A stretch of 64,000 bases of DNA, taken from Fictibacillus halophilus (GTDB lineage Bacteria; Bacillota; Bacilli; Bacillales; Fictibacillaceae). The notes under the pieces were generated by a model. The model did no database searches and had not been told where the DNA came from. It was given only the letters and a program-made list of their open reading frames with translations. Made by a program: the position numbers and the translations under genes. The stretch spans positions 682,001-746,000 of the forward strand of contig NZ_JAEACF010000001.1 of the NCBI RefSeq assembly GCF_016401385.1, read 5' to 3'. Shown piece by piece: positions 26,294-35,232 of the stretch (its first letter is position 1; each line of letters starts with the position of its first letter).

Positions 26294-26482
26294 TTAACTT
26301 TTTAGTTCTGGAAGCATACGAACTTCTTCATTCATTGCAGATTTGCAAATGGGGCATTGCGGTTCTTTTTGCAAAGAATAGTCAGCGCGCATCCAGCAAG
26401 AGCATCCATCACTCGTACATGCCCAAACCTTCGTTTCTACGTCTGGAATCGGCTCTGCAGGTTGTTTTGAAAAAAAAGCCAT
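26294..26482 (-). CDS. Cold-inducible YdjO-family zinc-ribbon protein
   Basis: A 62-residue protein matching YdjO of B. subtilis: a W-x-C-T-x-D-G-C-x-C-W-M-R segment and a C-P-I-C-K-S-x-M motif form a small zinc-ribbon-like fold, ending M-L-P-E-L. B. subtilis YdjO is cold-inducible, with function unknown. The ATG is preceded by AAGGGGGAT. It is monocistronic with its own terminator. Confidence 0.88.
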   Translation of the reverse strand: MAFFSKQPAEPIPDVETKVWACTSDGCSCWMRADYSLQKEPQCPICKSAMNEEVRMLPELKS

Positions 26483-26549
26483 AGATATCCCCCTTTTCTG
26501 TTCTACTTATAGTATACGCCTAAAAGAGGAAAAATATGTATCAATTTGA

Positions 26550-27503
26550 TTACATATTTAAAATAACTTCATATTGAAGAGAGATTTGCTTCGCCCAACG
26601 TGCATGAATCTCTTTAATCTCTTTAGGAGATTGTATCGAAATGCTTGTTTTTAGCGACCATAAATACTCGGCAACTTTATCAACATAAGTTGCCAATATT
26701 TTTCCTGACAGACTGTATAAACCATTTTCATTCGTCGTTATAAACTGTCTTAGAATAGGATGAGATTCACAATACCTCAATCCATCTAGTGAGAGTTCTC
26801 CTTCAAGTCTAACATAGTTTCTTGGTGAAATTTGAGATGCCCAATTTTGAATGGTCACTTCAGTAAAATCTTTCACTTCTATCGGTTCGTAGTTAATTAC
26901 GGCATGTTTAATATCAGAAAGTTTAAAAATATGATAATCCATGAGTGAATAACAATATGCAGGACAATACCATTCACCGTTCTCGCTAAAAAGACCGATC
27001 AGTTGAATGTTGCTATACAATTTTTGTTCTTTCATCGTATATAAAATCGTGACAATCTTTTGTTTAATAGAAGCTTCAAGAATGATTGGCGCAACTTGGT
27101 TCTTTGGAGGCAATGGAAGCTGAACGAAAAGTCGTTTTTGAATCTGTGTCCAATTATCTTTTGCATCTTCTGGCATGAATTGATGAAGTTTATTTACAAT
27201 AGATTTACTTTGCGTTTGAAATGGAAAACTCGTTTCAGTGAATGTTTGTAAACTAAAAAGAATAGAGGAAGCTTCCATTTCGGTAAATCCGATAGGAGGC
27301 AGGATTCGGTCATTTTCAATGCGATATCCGCCGTGTGGTCCGAATTCAGAAACGATGGGAAGGCCCATCTCAATAAGATTTAATAAATCTCGTTGAATCG
27401 TTCTAGTAGATACCCCAAATTCATCGGCTAATTCTTTTAAAGTAAAATGTTTTTTTGAGTTTATGGAAAGCAGTAGCCGTTCCAGTCTTTTTATCTTTGA
27501 CAT
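26550..27503 (-). CDS. WYL-domain (YafY-type) transcriptional regulator
   Basis: A 317-residue regulator. The N-terminal DeoR-like winged helix contains L-K-E-L-A-D-E-F-G-V-S-T-R-T-I-Q-R-D-L near residues 22-40. The central part is a WYL-type ligand domain (N-G-E-W-Y-C-P-A-Y-C-Y-S near 190), and a WCX-like C-terminus follows. WYL domains sense nucleic-acid or small ligands. Target and ligand are unknown and no operon partner is adjacent. The ATG follows the AGGGGT region. Confidence 0.85.
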   Translation of the reverse strand: MSKIKRLERLLLSINSKKHFTLKELADEFGVSTRTIQRDLLNLIEMGLPIVSEFGPHGGYRIENDRILPPIGFTEMEASSILFSLQTFTETSFPFQTQSKSIVNKLHQFMPEDAKDNWTQIQKRLFVQLPLPPKNQVAPIILEASIKQKIVTILYTMKEQKLYSNIQLIGLFSENGEWYCPAYCYSLMDYHIFKLSDIKHAVINYEPIEVKDFTEVTIQNWASQISPRNYVRLEGELSLDGLRYCESHPILRQFITTNENGLYSLSGKILATYVDKVAEYLWSLKTSISIQSPKEIKEIHARWAKQISLQYEVILNM

Positions 27504-27623
27504 GTTAGACCCCTAATTGATATATTCATGTATTAAAACTTTTGTTCTAGTCTTTGTATGTTATATCGTACAAATGTGCTGAAATGTTAGGGTTTATCCA
27601 AATAAAGTAAGAATATAATAAAA

Positions 27624-27651
27624 AACACGTTAATCCTTTGGATAACGTGTT
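27624..27651 (-). terminator. Terminator of the marR-type gene
   Basis: AACACGTTA (27624-27632) pairs with TAACGTGTT (27643-27651); on the minus strand it is followed by TTTTTTATT. Confidence 0.88.
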
Positions 27652-27715
27652 GATTTCGTAGTATGAAAGGTAGGAAAACTAATCTGCGGTAATTGTTATA
27701 AGCAGTTTTTAAGAA

Positions 27716-28159
27716 TTAGTTCTTTACGATTGAAGAAAGGTGTTCAATACATTGAACCATATCCGCGAGCTGTTTATCAGTGAGCTGTGACATGTACTTG
27801 ATCAGTACACCGTTTCTTTTTTCTTGAATTGCATGAAACGCTGTTAAACCGGTTTCATTTAGTTGCACGTAAACAATTCTTCGATCAAGGTCAGAGCGAT
27901 AACGATCTACTAATCCTCTTTTAACGAGTCGGTCGATGATAACGGTAGTAGCACTTGCACGTACTTTCATAGCGTCAGCAATTTCAGAAACCGTCCATTT
28001 TTCACGTGAAGATAAAGTCTTTAATATTTGGAATTGAGTAGAAGTTATCTCTTCTTCTTCCCAAATCTCAGGCTTTATCACGTCCATGATCTCATTAAAC
28101 GCTTTCTCTATACGCTCTACTTCCATTAATACATTTCTACTATCTGCTACCACTTTCAC
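27716..28159 (-). CDS. MarR-family transcriptional regulator
   Basis: A 147-residue winged-helix regulator: T-Q-F-Q-I-L-K-T-L-S at the dimer-proximal helix, W-T-V-S-E-I-A-D-A-M-K-V-R-A-S-A-T-T-V for the helix-turn-helix, and the wing R-S-D-L-D-R-R-I-V-Y-V. The GTG start follows GGAGG at seven bases. The divergent DegV-type gene 230 bp away is a possible target, by position only. Ligand unknown. Confidence 0.9.
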   Translation of the reverse strand: MKVVADSRNVLMEVERIEKAFNEIMDVIKPEIWEEEEITSTQFQILKTLSSREKWTVSEIADAMKVRASATTVIIDRLVKRGLVDRYRSDLDRRIVYVQLNETGLTAFHAIQEKRNGVLIKYMSQLTDKQLADMVQCIEHLSSIVKN

Positions 28160-28386
28160 AGTACTGCCTCCTTAGCTTACATTACTCCTATTTTAATATA
28201 AATTTCCGATAAGTTCCATTAAAGAGTAGTATAAAGTATCTAGTTTTCAATGTGTATCTCTGTGCTAGTATTTAAACTATTGAAATATAGGTTTAATTTA
28301 GAAATAAAAATATATTTTTCTGTTAATAGAGGAATTCTCTTGTACATATCTAATAAAAAATAGAGAGATAAAGGGGGATGTGCAAT

Positions 28387-29229
28387 ATGGCACGTATTGC
28401 TTGGATTACAGATAGTACAAGCTGCATCACACAGGAAGAAGCAAAAGAGCTTGGTATTCATATTATTCCTGTATCTGTCATCATGGAAAATAAAATTTAT
28501 AAAGACGGTGTAGATATTACGCCGGAAGAATTTTATACAAAACTTGAAAGTGTCTCTGAACTGCCAAAAACGAGCCAACCAACAGTCGGTGAGTTCTCAG
28601 ACTTTTATGAAGTTCTTAAACATAGTTATGATTGTGGAATTGCAATCCACGTGTCAGAGAAATTTAGTGGTACGATCAACGGTTCTAGACTTGGTGCAGA
28701 CATGGCAGACTTTCCCGTACATATTGTAGATTCAAAGATAACATCAGAATCAATGAAACAACTTTTGTTAAAAGGGAAGAAGCTTGAAGATGAAGGATTA
28801 GAAGCGCAGGAAATAGCTGCGTTGCTCCGTGAAAAAGCTGATCATGTAAAAGGTTATGTATGCATCGGAAGTCTGGAACAACTAAGAAAAGGCGGTAGAT
28901 TATCCGGTGCAAGCTTCCTTGTCGGTAATCTTCTGCAGATCAAACCCATTCTTACCTTTGACGATGGTTCACTCGTACCCTTCGAAAAGATCAGGACTTT
29001 AAAAAAGGCAGAATCTCGCGTTCTCGCATTATTTGAAGAAGCTGCACTAAATAAGGGTGCTTATGGTGTTAGTGTCGTATACAGCGGCTCCTCAGAAAAA
29101 GCGGAGGACTGGCTTCACTTATTAAAAGAGAAATATCCTCACATTTCATTCAATCTTGGACAGCTGAGTCCTGCAATCGGTGTCCACGTCGGTGCAGGCA
29201 CGCTCGGCATCCTCTGGTTTGAAGAATAG
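28387..29229 (+). CDS. DegV-family fatty-acid-binding protein
   Basis: A 280-residue DegV/FakB-like protein. Family features are the N-terminal I-T-D-S-T-S-C-I and the S-x-K-F-S-G-T-I-N lipid head-group loop. The second domain has S-L-E-Q-L-R-K-G-G-R-L, L-Q-I-K-P-I-L and a terminal G-V-H-V-G-A-G-T-L-G. FakB-type proteins present fatty acids to the kinase FakA. ATG at 28387 is preferred because AAGGGGG lies nine bases upstream, while the ATG at 28378 abuts it. The TAG stop is the first triplet of a GGGGTCTGACCCC element. Confidence 0.92.
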   Translation: MARIAWITDSTSCITQEEAKELGIHIIPVSVIMENKIYKDGVDITPEEFYTKLESVSELPKTSQPTVGEFSDFYEVLKHSYDCGIAIHVSEKFSGTINGSRLGADMADFPVHIVDSKITSESMKQLLLKGKKLEDEGLEAQEIAALLREKADHVKGYVCIGSLEQLRKGGRLSGASFLVGNLLQIKPILTFDDGSLVPFEKIRTLKKAESRVLALFEEAALNKGAYGVSVVYSGSSEKAEDWLHLLKEKYPHISFNLGQLSPAIGVHVGAGTLGILWFEE

Positions 29230-29248
29230 GGGTCTGACCCCATACAAT
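29229..29248 (+). repeat. GGGGTCTGACCCC element at the degV stop codon
   Basis: GGGGTCTGACCCC begins at 29229, the last base of the TAG stop, and is followed by ATACAATTAC. The TAG-GGGTCTGACCCC arrangement is the same as at 14611. Confidence 0.85.
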
Positions 29249-29251
29249 TAC

Positions 29252-29294
29252 AAACAGCCAAAATGTCCATCCAAGATGGACATTTTGGCTGTTT
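29252..29294. terminator. Strong bidirectional terminator
   Basis: A 20-bp stem: AAACAGCCAAAATGTCCATC (29252-29271) pairs with 29275-29294, between the convergent degV and tauE-type genes. Confidence 0.9.
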
Positions 29295-29331
29295 TGCTTT
29301 CTACAATCTACGCTCGCTATAATCTGCTTTT

Positions 29332-30198
29332 TTATGCTTTTTTCCGAACGGCAAATACGATTAAAATACCCCATAGGAGAAGAAGCGGCACCAAAGCTGA
29401 AACTTCGGTAAACAAATCTACGGAATAAAATTCGTTTAAAATCGTTCTTAAGTTCGTTAGAATTATTAAACCTCCAGCTAATACGCCTAATAGCGCTGGT
29501 TTTAACTTCTGCACCAGCCACGCTGCAAAAGGAGCTGCAATGATTCCACCTAGCATCATCGCAACAACGACCTGCCAAAGCAAAGTCTCCCATCCAATAA
29601 ACAAAAAGAAACCGATAGAAGCAGATAATGAAACCGCAAATTCACTAAAATTTACTGAGCCGATTGCTTTGCTGGGAGTAAGGTTTTTCTGAGTCAAGAG
29701 AATAGGAGTCGTGATCGGTCCCCATCCTCCGCCACCTGTTGCATCCATAAATCCAGCAACTAGACCTAATGGCCGATACATCATTTTCTTAGTCCTGTTC
29801 TCTGTAGACTCGGTATCTATATCCACCTTCACTCTTACCAGTAAAAAACGGAACAAAACATAAAAGCCAAGCCCTAATAAAAATAAGGAGATGTACGGTT
29901 TAATTACAGTAGAAGGAATATAACTTAAAAAAGCAGCACCTAAGAATGCACCAATAGCCCCTGGAATCACTAGCTTTTTTACCGTTTTTATATCGACATT
30001 CCCGAATTTGAGGTGTGAGTATCCTGAAACAGCAGATGTCACAACTTCTGATAAGTGAACAGACGCAGAGGCTAAAGCTGGTGAGAACCCTGCTACTAAA
30101 AGAAGAGTAGTAGAAGTAACTCCATAAGCCATGCCAAGTGAACCGTCAATGAGTTGAGCTAAAAGTCCGATCAAAGCCAGCATTACAATTTTTTTCAT
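29332..30198 (-). CDS. TauE/SafE-family sulfite/organosulfonate exporter
   Basis: A 288-residue membrane protein of the TauE/SafE (DUF81) family with about eight helices. Its first helix includes L-I-D-G-S-L-G-M-A-Y-G. The two halves have related G-A-F-L-G-A and G-G-I-I-A-A-P-F-A-A motifs, and a G-G-G-G-W-G-P-I-T-T-P loop opens the second half. Members export sulfite, sulfoacetate or similar anions; the substrate is not evident here. The ATG is preceded by GGAGGACC. Confidence 0.87.
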   Translation of the reverse strand: MKKIVMLALIGLLAQLIDGSLGMAYGVTSTTLLLVAGFSPALASASVHLSEVVTSAVSGYSHLKFGNVDIKTVKKLVIPGAIGAFLGAAFLSYIPSTVIKPYISLFLLGLGFYVLFRFLLVRVKVDIDTESTENRTKKMMYRPLGLVAGFMDATGGGGWGPITTPILLTQKNLTPSKAIGSVNFSEFAVSLSASIGFFLFIGWETLLWQVVVAMMLGGIIAAPFAAWLVQKLKPALLGVLAGGLIILTNLRTILNEFYSVDLFTEVSALVPLLLLWGILIVFAVRKKA

Positions 30199-30440
30199 GG
30201 AAGGTCCTCCAACAAAAGAGATTCTATAGATTATGTGGACAAAATGAGAAAGGTTCAGGTCAAATGTTTATGATTTTAAAATTTTTCTCTGTTATTTCAT
30301 ATAAAAAGAACTGAAATAATTGTTTTTTTGTTCATTTTTAGATACTCTAATAGACAGTGTTGCAAGTAGAGGTTAATCGCCTTTATTTTGTGGAATAATA
30401 CAAAACAGATATAAATACATAAATTGGAGTGATATGTACA

Positions 30441-31337
30441 ATGGAAATCGGTTTAATCGGCCTTGGAAAAATGGGCTTCAATATGGCACTGAATATGAAT
30501 GATAAAGGAAATACGGTTTTCGCTACAGATGTTAACAAAGATACAGTGAAAGAGATTTCAGCAGAAGGTGTTAAAGGTGTTGACTCAATCGAAGAACTAG
30601 CTAATTCTTTTACAGGAAGAAAAGCTGTTATTCTTCTAGTTCCAGCTGGAGAGATCGTTGACCAAGTAATTGAACAACTTAAGCCGCATTTAACTGAGGG
30701 CGATATCATCGTTGACGCTGGTAACTCCATGTACAAGCACACACTTCGCCGCTATGAAGAATTAAAAGCATCTGGTATCCATCTTGTAGACGTTGGTACG
30801 AGTGGAGGAACTGATGGAGCACGTTACGGTCTTTGTGCCATGATGGGTGGAGATGACGATGCAGTAAACTACCTTGCTCCCTTATACGAAAAGATCTGTG
30901 TGGAAAAAGGATTTATGATTACAGGACGTGCAGGATCTGGCCATTTCTTGAAGATGGTTCATAACGGAATCGAGTACGGTATGATGCAAGCAATCGGAGA
31001 AGGTTTTGAAATCCTTGATAAAAGTGACTTCGATTACGACTATGAAGCGGTTTCTAGAGTATGGAATAACGGATCCGTTATCCGTAGCTGGCTGATCGAA
31101 CTAATGGAGAACGCATTCAGCAAACAGCCAAAACTTGAAGACATCCGCGGCGTGATGAATTCTTCAGGTGAAGGGATCTGGACAGTTGAAGCTGCTCTTG
31201 ACTACCAAGCATCTGCTCCAGTTATCGCATTATCACAATTCATGCGTTTCCGTTCATTAGAAGACGATACGTTCCACGGTAAAGTCGTTGCAGCACTTCG
31301 TAACGAATTTGGTGGCCATGCAGTCGTGAAAAAATAA
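30441..31337 (+). CDS. gnd: 6-Phosphogluconate dehydrogenase, decarboxylating, short YqeC-like type
   Basis: Oxidises and decarboxylates 6-phosphogluconate to ribulose-5-phosphate in the pentose phosphate pathway. The 298-residue length marks the short form (B. subtilis YqeC/GntZ-like, bacterial NAD-linked types), not the ~470-residue GndA. It has the N-terminal I-G-L-I-G-L-G-K-M-G-F-N-M, V-D-A-G-N-S, and the V-G-T-S-G-G, K-M-V-H-N-G-I-E-Y catalytic segments. ATG at 30441 follows GGAGTG at about ten bases. Confidence 0.92.
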   Translation: MEIGLIGLGKMGFNMALNMNDKGNTVFATDVNKDTVKEISAEGVKGVDSIEELANSFTGRKAVILLVPAGEIVDQVIEQLKPHLTEGDIIVDAGNSMYKHTLRRYEELKASGIHLVDVGTSGGTDGARYGLCAMMGGDDDAVNYLAPLYEKICVEKGFMITGRAGSGHFLKMVHNGIEYGMMQAIGEGFEILDKSDFDYDYEAVSRVWNNGSVIRSWLIELMENAFSKQPKLEDIRGVMNSSGEGIWTVEAALDYQASAPVIALSQFMRFRSLEDDTFHGKVVAALRNEFGGHAVVKK

Positions 31338-31349
31338 TAAAAATGCCTT

Positions 31350-31400
31350 AATGAAGACCTCATTGCTTATCCGTTTAAGCAGAGGTCTTTCATTAATTTT
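31350..31400 (+). terminator. Terminator of gnd
   Basis: TTAATGAAGACCTC pairs with GAGGTCTTTCATTAA around a 20-nt loop and is followed by TTTTT. Confidence 0.75.
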
Positions 31401-31452
31401 TGGACATTCAACATATACTAGTGATGAAGAGACAAGAATAGGAGTTTTGATC

Positions 31453-31971
31453 ATGGAAGAAAAGTTTGTTCGTGAATCTCGAACGGTTAAGTCCTCGGTA
31501 GTACTGCCGCCTGATACAAATAATCATGGTACGTTATTCGGAGGTAAATTGATGGCTTATATCGATGATGTTGCTGCTATATCAGCGATCCGCCATGCAA
31601 GAAAAAATGTAGTTACGGCTTCAACGGATTCCGTTGACTTTTTACAGCCCATTAAAGAAGGCCACTCCGTTTGCTTAGAATCATTTGTGACGTGGACGAA
31701 AACAACTTCAATGGAAGTTTTCGTAAAAGTGATCTCAGAGAATTTATTGTCTGGAGAACGAAAAGTTTGCGCGGTTTCTTTTCTTACATTCGTAGCATTA
31801 GATGAAGATGGAAAACCAACGCCAGTGCCAAAAGTCATACCTGAAACAGAAGAAGAAAAGTGGCTTCACGAGCATGCACCAGAAAGAGCGATTGCAAGGA
31901 AAAAGCGCAGAGAAGAAAGCAAGAAATTAGCCAAAGAGTTCGGAGTAAAAAAACCTTGGGATCCAATGTGA
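31453..31971 (+). CDS. Acyl-CoA thioesterase, hot-dog fold (YkhA-like)
   Basis: A 172-residue hot-dog thioesterase hydrolysing acyl-CoAs. The catalytic region L-P-P-D-T-N-N-H-G-T-L-F-G-G-K-L-M (about residues 17-33) and the D-V-A-A-I-S-A helix are typical of the YciA/BFIT/YkhA group, and the C-terminus has a charged extension. ATG at 31453 has TAGGAG eight bases upstream; the longer frame from 31351 runs through the gnd terminator and is rejected. Confidence 0.9.
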   Translation: MEEKFVRESRTVKSSVVLPPDTNNHGTLFGGKLMAYIDDVAAISAIRHARKNVVTASTDSVDFLQPIKEGHSVCLESFVTWTKTTSMEVFVKVISENLLSGERKVCAVSFLTFVALDEDGKPTPVPKVIPETEEEKWLHEHAPERAIARKKRREESKKLAKEFGVKKPWDPM

Positions 31972-32010
31972 GCATAAAGATATATTTTTAGCATTTTGCG
32001 GTTCATAAAA

Positions 32011-32039
32011 TTCGCATTTTGAAAATAAGATGCTATAAT
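32011..32039 (+). promoter_or_regulatory. Promoter of the candidate orphan small RNA
   Basis: TTCGCA (32011-32016, 4/6 to TTGACA), 17 bp, and a perfect TATAAT (32034-32039). No ORF follows before the terminator at 32101. Confidence 0.6.
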
Positions 32040-32045
32040 TAAGTT

Positions 32046-32144
32046 ACCTTTTTCCAGCCAGGGATACAGAACCCTGGCATTTATACTGTTAATTGTTAAA
32101 GCCCCTGATCGTTTTCATAGATGAAAACGATCAGGGGCTTTTTT
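32046..32144 (+). ncRNA. Candidate orphan small RNA
   Basis: Between the thioesterase and the ger operon lies a promoter followed by a hairpin with GCCAGGG (32057-32063) and CCCTGGC (32072-32078). A very strong terminator follows, with GCCCCTGATCGTTTTCAT (32101-32118) pairing to 32121-32138, then six T. The predicted transcript is about 100 nt and has no ORF. I do not recognise a known RNA family. Confidence 0.5.
32101..32144 (+). terminator. Strong intrinsic terminator
   Basis: An 18-bp perfect stem with a two-base gap and six T; ends the candidate small RNA and insulates the ger operon. Confidence 0.92.
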
Positions 32145-32341
32145 GTGTTCTTTAGAGTACGAATTATTGGTCACCAGAAGGGGTTGCCTTTGCCGTAAAG
32201 ATTTAGATGATTCATCCTATCAGCCGGAAGAAGTATGAAATGAGATAGAGTTTTCATTCAAGTACGAGTCGTTACTTTTATTACATAACCAAAGCATGTT
32301 GTGCAAATGCTAAGAAAAGTTTGGTAAAAAGGCGGATGGTA

Positions 32342-34015
32342 ATGCGAAATAGAAGAAAACGTCCAATTATTAGAACTCATAAAAAGTTAACAGATATGTT
32401 GGCAGATAAAAAGCATGTTGATCATTCTTCTCTTCGATCTAAAACCATTTCAATGGAAAGCCCATTACAAAATCAGGAAACAACTGAAAAGGTTGTCGGA
32501 GAGCTCATTCCAGTCTTGCATGTAATGGTTGACAGGGTAAAGTCACTCTTAGGTGACCCAATGGATTTAATCGTACGTGAGTTTGAATTCGAGTTAGAGC
32601 ATAAGGTTACGGCAACCTTATTATTCTTAGAAGAAATGAACGATTCTCAAGTTTTAAATGAGTTTATTCTTTCACCACTGATGTCATTGTCATCAGATAA
32701 GCAATCTTCTCCAGTACCAGTTAATCATGCGTTACATTACATCAAACAAAATGCATTAGCACTAGGCAGAGTTTTAGATGTTGAAACAGAAGATGAACTA
32801 GTTGAAGCCCTTCTTGCTGGGTTCAGTGTTCTTTTAGTTGAAGGGAATATGAAAGGTCTTAAACTAGGTACGACCGGCGGAAAAGTTAGAGGGATAGAAG
32901 AGCCTTCATCAGAAGTTGTTATACGTGGACCGAAGGATTCATTTACAGAGTCGATCAAAACGAATATCTCTTTAATAAGACGAAGAGTTCGATCTAAAGA
33001 TTTTAGAATTGAAAAATACAAAATAGGAGAGATAACACATACAGATGTAGCGGTAGTTTATCTAGAGAATATCGCTAATCCATTATTGGTCAAAGAGATC
33101 AAAGAAAGAATTGAAGAAGTGAAGACAGATGGCTTGCTAGAATCAGGTCAACTTGAAGAGTTTATTCAAGACGAGACCGTTACCGTTTTTCCTCAGTTTT
33201 TAAATACTGAACGACCAGATGTTGTTATTGGAAACCTGCTCGAAGGACGAGTGGGAATTATTATTAACGGAACACCGTTTGTTTTAATCGCTCCAGCACA
33301 ATTTATACAGTTCTTTCAATCATCAGAAGACTATTATATGAGGTACGACATAAGTACATTTCTTCGTTTGTTGAGATTTTCGGTCTTTATTATTTCCTTG
33401 ATCGCTCCATCAATTTATATTGCACTTACCACTTTTCATCAAGCCATGATTCCAACGACTCTTTTGTTTGGTATTGCTGCACAGCGTGAAGGTGTTCCGT
33501 TTCCAGCAATAGCAGAAGCGTTAGTGATGGAGATTACATTTGAAATTTTACGTGAAGCAGGAATTAGGATGCCCCGTGCGGTAGGGGTCGCCGTTTCGAT
33601 CGTTGGGGCACTTGTATTAGGTCAAGCAGCTGTTCAAGCAGGACTTGTTTCACCTGCGATGGTTATCGTTGTAGGAATTACAGCTGTAGCCAGCTTTGCG
33701 ATCCCATCGTTCGCTGTCGCCACATCAGCACGATTATTACGATTTCCGTTAATGCTGATCTCATCGATATTTGGTTTCTATGGTCTTACACTGGCTTTGA
33801 TTGTAATCATCGCACATTTATCAAGTTTAAGATCTTTTGGTTATCCTTATTTAAGTCCTTTTGCACCGATACAGACACAGGATCTAAAGGATAGCTTGTT
33901 TCGTTTTCCTATTACAAAATTGTTCAAGAGACCAAAGAAGCTTTCAAAACAAAATCAAACACGTACACAACCTTATACAGTGAAGAAGAAAAGAGAGGAG
34001 GAGACAACGCGTTGA
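32342..34015 (+). CDS. Spore germinant receptor subunit A (GerA family)
   Basis: A 557-residue GerXA-type subunit of the inner-membrane germinant receptor. A long N-terminal cytoplasmic part (about 1-330) holds family patterns G-R-V-G-I-I-I-N-G-T-P-F and V-E-G-N-M-K-G-L. About five membrane helices follow (R-E-G-V-P-F-P-A-I-A-E-A-L-V-M-E at the loop), then a basic tail. ATG at 32342 has AAGGCGG six bases upstream; earlier in-frame starts at 32321 and 32336 have worse spacing. It is first in an A-C-B operon with overlapping junctions. The germinant is unknown. Confidence 0.93.
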   Translation: MRNRRKRPIIRTHKKLTDMLADKKHVDHSSLRSKTISMESPLQNQETTEKVVGELIPVLHVMVDRVKSLLGDPMDLIVREFEFELEHKVTATLLFLEEMNDSQVLNEFILSPLMSLSSDKQSSPVPVNHALHYIKQNALALGRVLDVETEDELVEALLAGFSVLLVEGNMKGLKLGTTGGKVRGIEEPSSEVVIRGPKDSFTESIKTNISLIRRRVRSKDFRIEKYKIGEITHTDVAVVYLENIANPLLVKEIKERIEEVKTDGLLESGQLEEFIQDETVTVFPQFLNTERPDVVIGNLLEGRVGIIINGTPFVLIAPAQFIQFFQSSEDYYMRYDISTFLRLLRFSVFIISLIAPSIYIALTTFHQAMIPTTLLFGIAAQREGVPFPAIAEALVMEITFEILREAGIRMPRAVGVAVSIVGALVLGQAAVQAGLVSPAMVIVVGITAVASFAIPSFAVATSARLLRFPLMLISSIFGFYGLTLALIVIIAHLSSLRSFGYPYLSPFAPIQTQDLKDSLFRFPITKLFKRPKKLSKQNQTRTQPYTVKKKREEETTR

Positions 34016-35232
34016 AGCTGTTAAAAAGTTGCCTCCCCCTCACGATCTGCCTTCTATTTTTGACAGGTTGCTGGGATCAAAATGAGCTTGATGAGCTTTC
34101 AATCGTAATGGGAATCGGGATTGACATCGATAAAAAAGGAGATCTGATTGTGACCTATCAGGTGGTCAATCCTACTGAAGTCGCACCAGGCATAACTGGA
34201 GCAGGAGGAGGGAAGCAGCCTGTTTTTACGGTCTATGAGACAAAGGGAAGAAACTTGATGGAAGCGACGAGAAAAGCAAGTAAACAAACATCAAGACGTT
34301 TATTTTTTGCGCATGCAAGGATGCTTGTTTTTAGTGAAAAAATAGCAAAAGACAGTATCTATCAGGCGGTCGATATGATCTCACGAGACCCAGAAGTTCG
34401 TTCGACTATTCAAGTCGTTGTAGCGAGAGATACGACGCCATCCAAATTATTAAGAACGTTTACGGCCATCGATAAAGTAACTTCAGATGAGGTTGCAACG
34501 ATTTTGAAGATTTCAGAGAAAAATTGGGGAGAAAATATGCAACAAGATATAAATGAAGTGCTTCAATCAATTATCGATGAAGGTGGAGAACCGATAATCA
34601 ACGGCATTAAAATTACAGGTGACAAAAAGTTGGCAGTGACAGCTCAAAACTATGAAGTAGGTGATCCTGCTAGAGTGCAGTTATCAGGTATGGGAATATT
34701 TAGAGATGGTAAGCTGCAGGGCTGGTTAGATGGACCTGAAGCAAGAGGCGTTCTGTGGATCAAAGGAAAGCTTGTTAGTTCAGCGATCACTGTACCTTGT
34801 ATGGGTAATGATAACGGATATTCTATCGAGATCGTTCGTTCGAATACTGAACTGTCAGCAGAAACAAAGCGGGAAATACCTTTCTTAACGATCGATGTAT
34901 TTCCTGAAGCGAATATTGCAGAAGCGAATTGCGCGGTGAACCTCGAAAAGCCTTCTGAAATCAATAAAATTGAAGATGAATTAAATCGAGTCATTGAAAA
35001 AGAAATTAAAAAAACGATTACAGCATCACAAGGTTTTAATAGTGATGTACTTGGATTTGGAGAATTGTTGTATAGAGAAAACCCGAGGAAATGGCGAAAT
35101 GAATACAAAAAGAACTACAAAGAAATATTCCCTAAGTTAAAAGTGAAAGTAAATGTTGATTCTCGTATTAGAAGATCAGGCATTCGAACTTCACCGTTTT
35201 TATTTGAAGAAAAGAAAGAGGCTCCGAAATGA
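34012..35232 (+). CDS. Spore germinant receptor lipoprotein subunit C (Ger(x)C family)
   Basis: A 406-residue lipoprotein: lipobox L-T-G-C with Cys20, followed by the family hallmark W-D-Q-N-E-L-D-E-L. The GerC body includes G-I-G-I-D-I-D, R-R-L-F-F-A-H-A and a C-terminal segment with N-P-R-K-W-R. It anchors at the outer face of the spore inner membrane with subunits A and B. The TTG start overlaps the A-gene stop (TTGA), with GAGGAGG about nine bases upstream. Confidence 0.92.
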   Translation: MKLLKSCLPLTICLLFLTGCWDQNELDELSIVMGIGIDIDKKGDLIVTYQVVNPTEVAPGITGAGGGKQPVFTVYETKGRNLMEATRKASKQTSRRLFFAHARMLVFSEKIAKDSIYQAVDMISRDPEVRSTIQVVVARDTTPSKLLRTFTAIDKVTSDEVATILKISEKNWGENMQQDINEVLQSIIDEGGEPIINGIKITGDKKLAVTAQNYEVGDPARVQLSGMGIFRDGKLQGWLDGPEARGVLWIKGKLVSSAITVPCMGNDNGYSIEIVRSNTELSAETKREIPFLTIDVFPEANIAEANCAVNLEKPSEINKIEDELNRVIEKEIKKTITASQGFNSDVLGFGELLYRENPRKWRNEYKKNYKEIFPKLKVKVNVDSRIRRSGIRTSPFLFEEKKEAPK

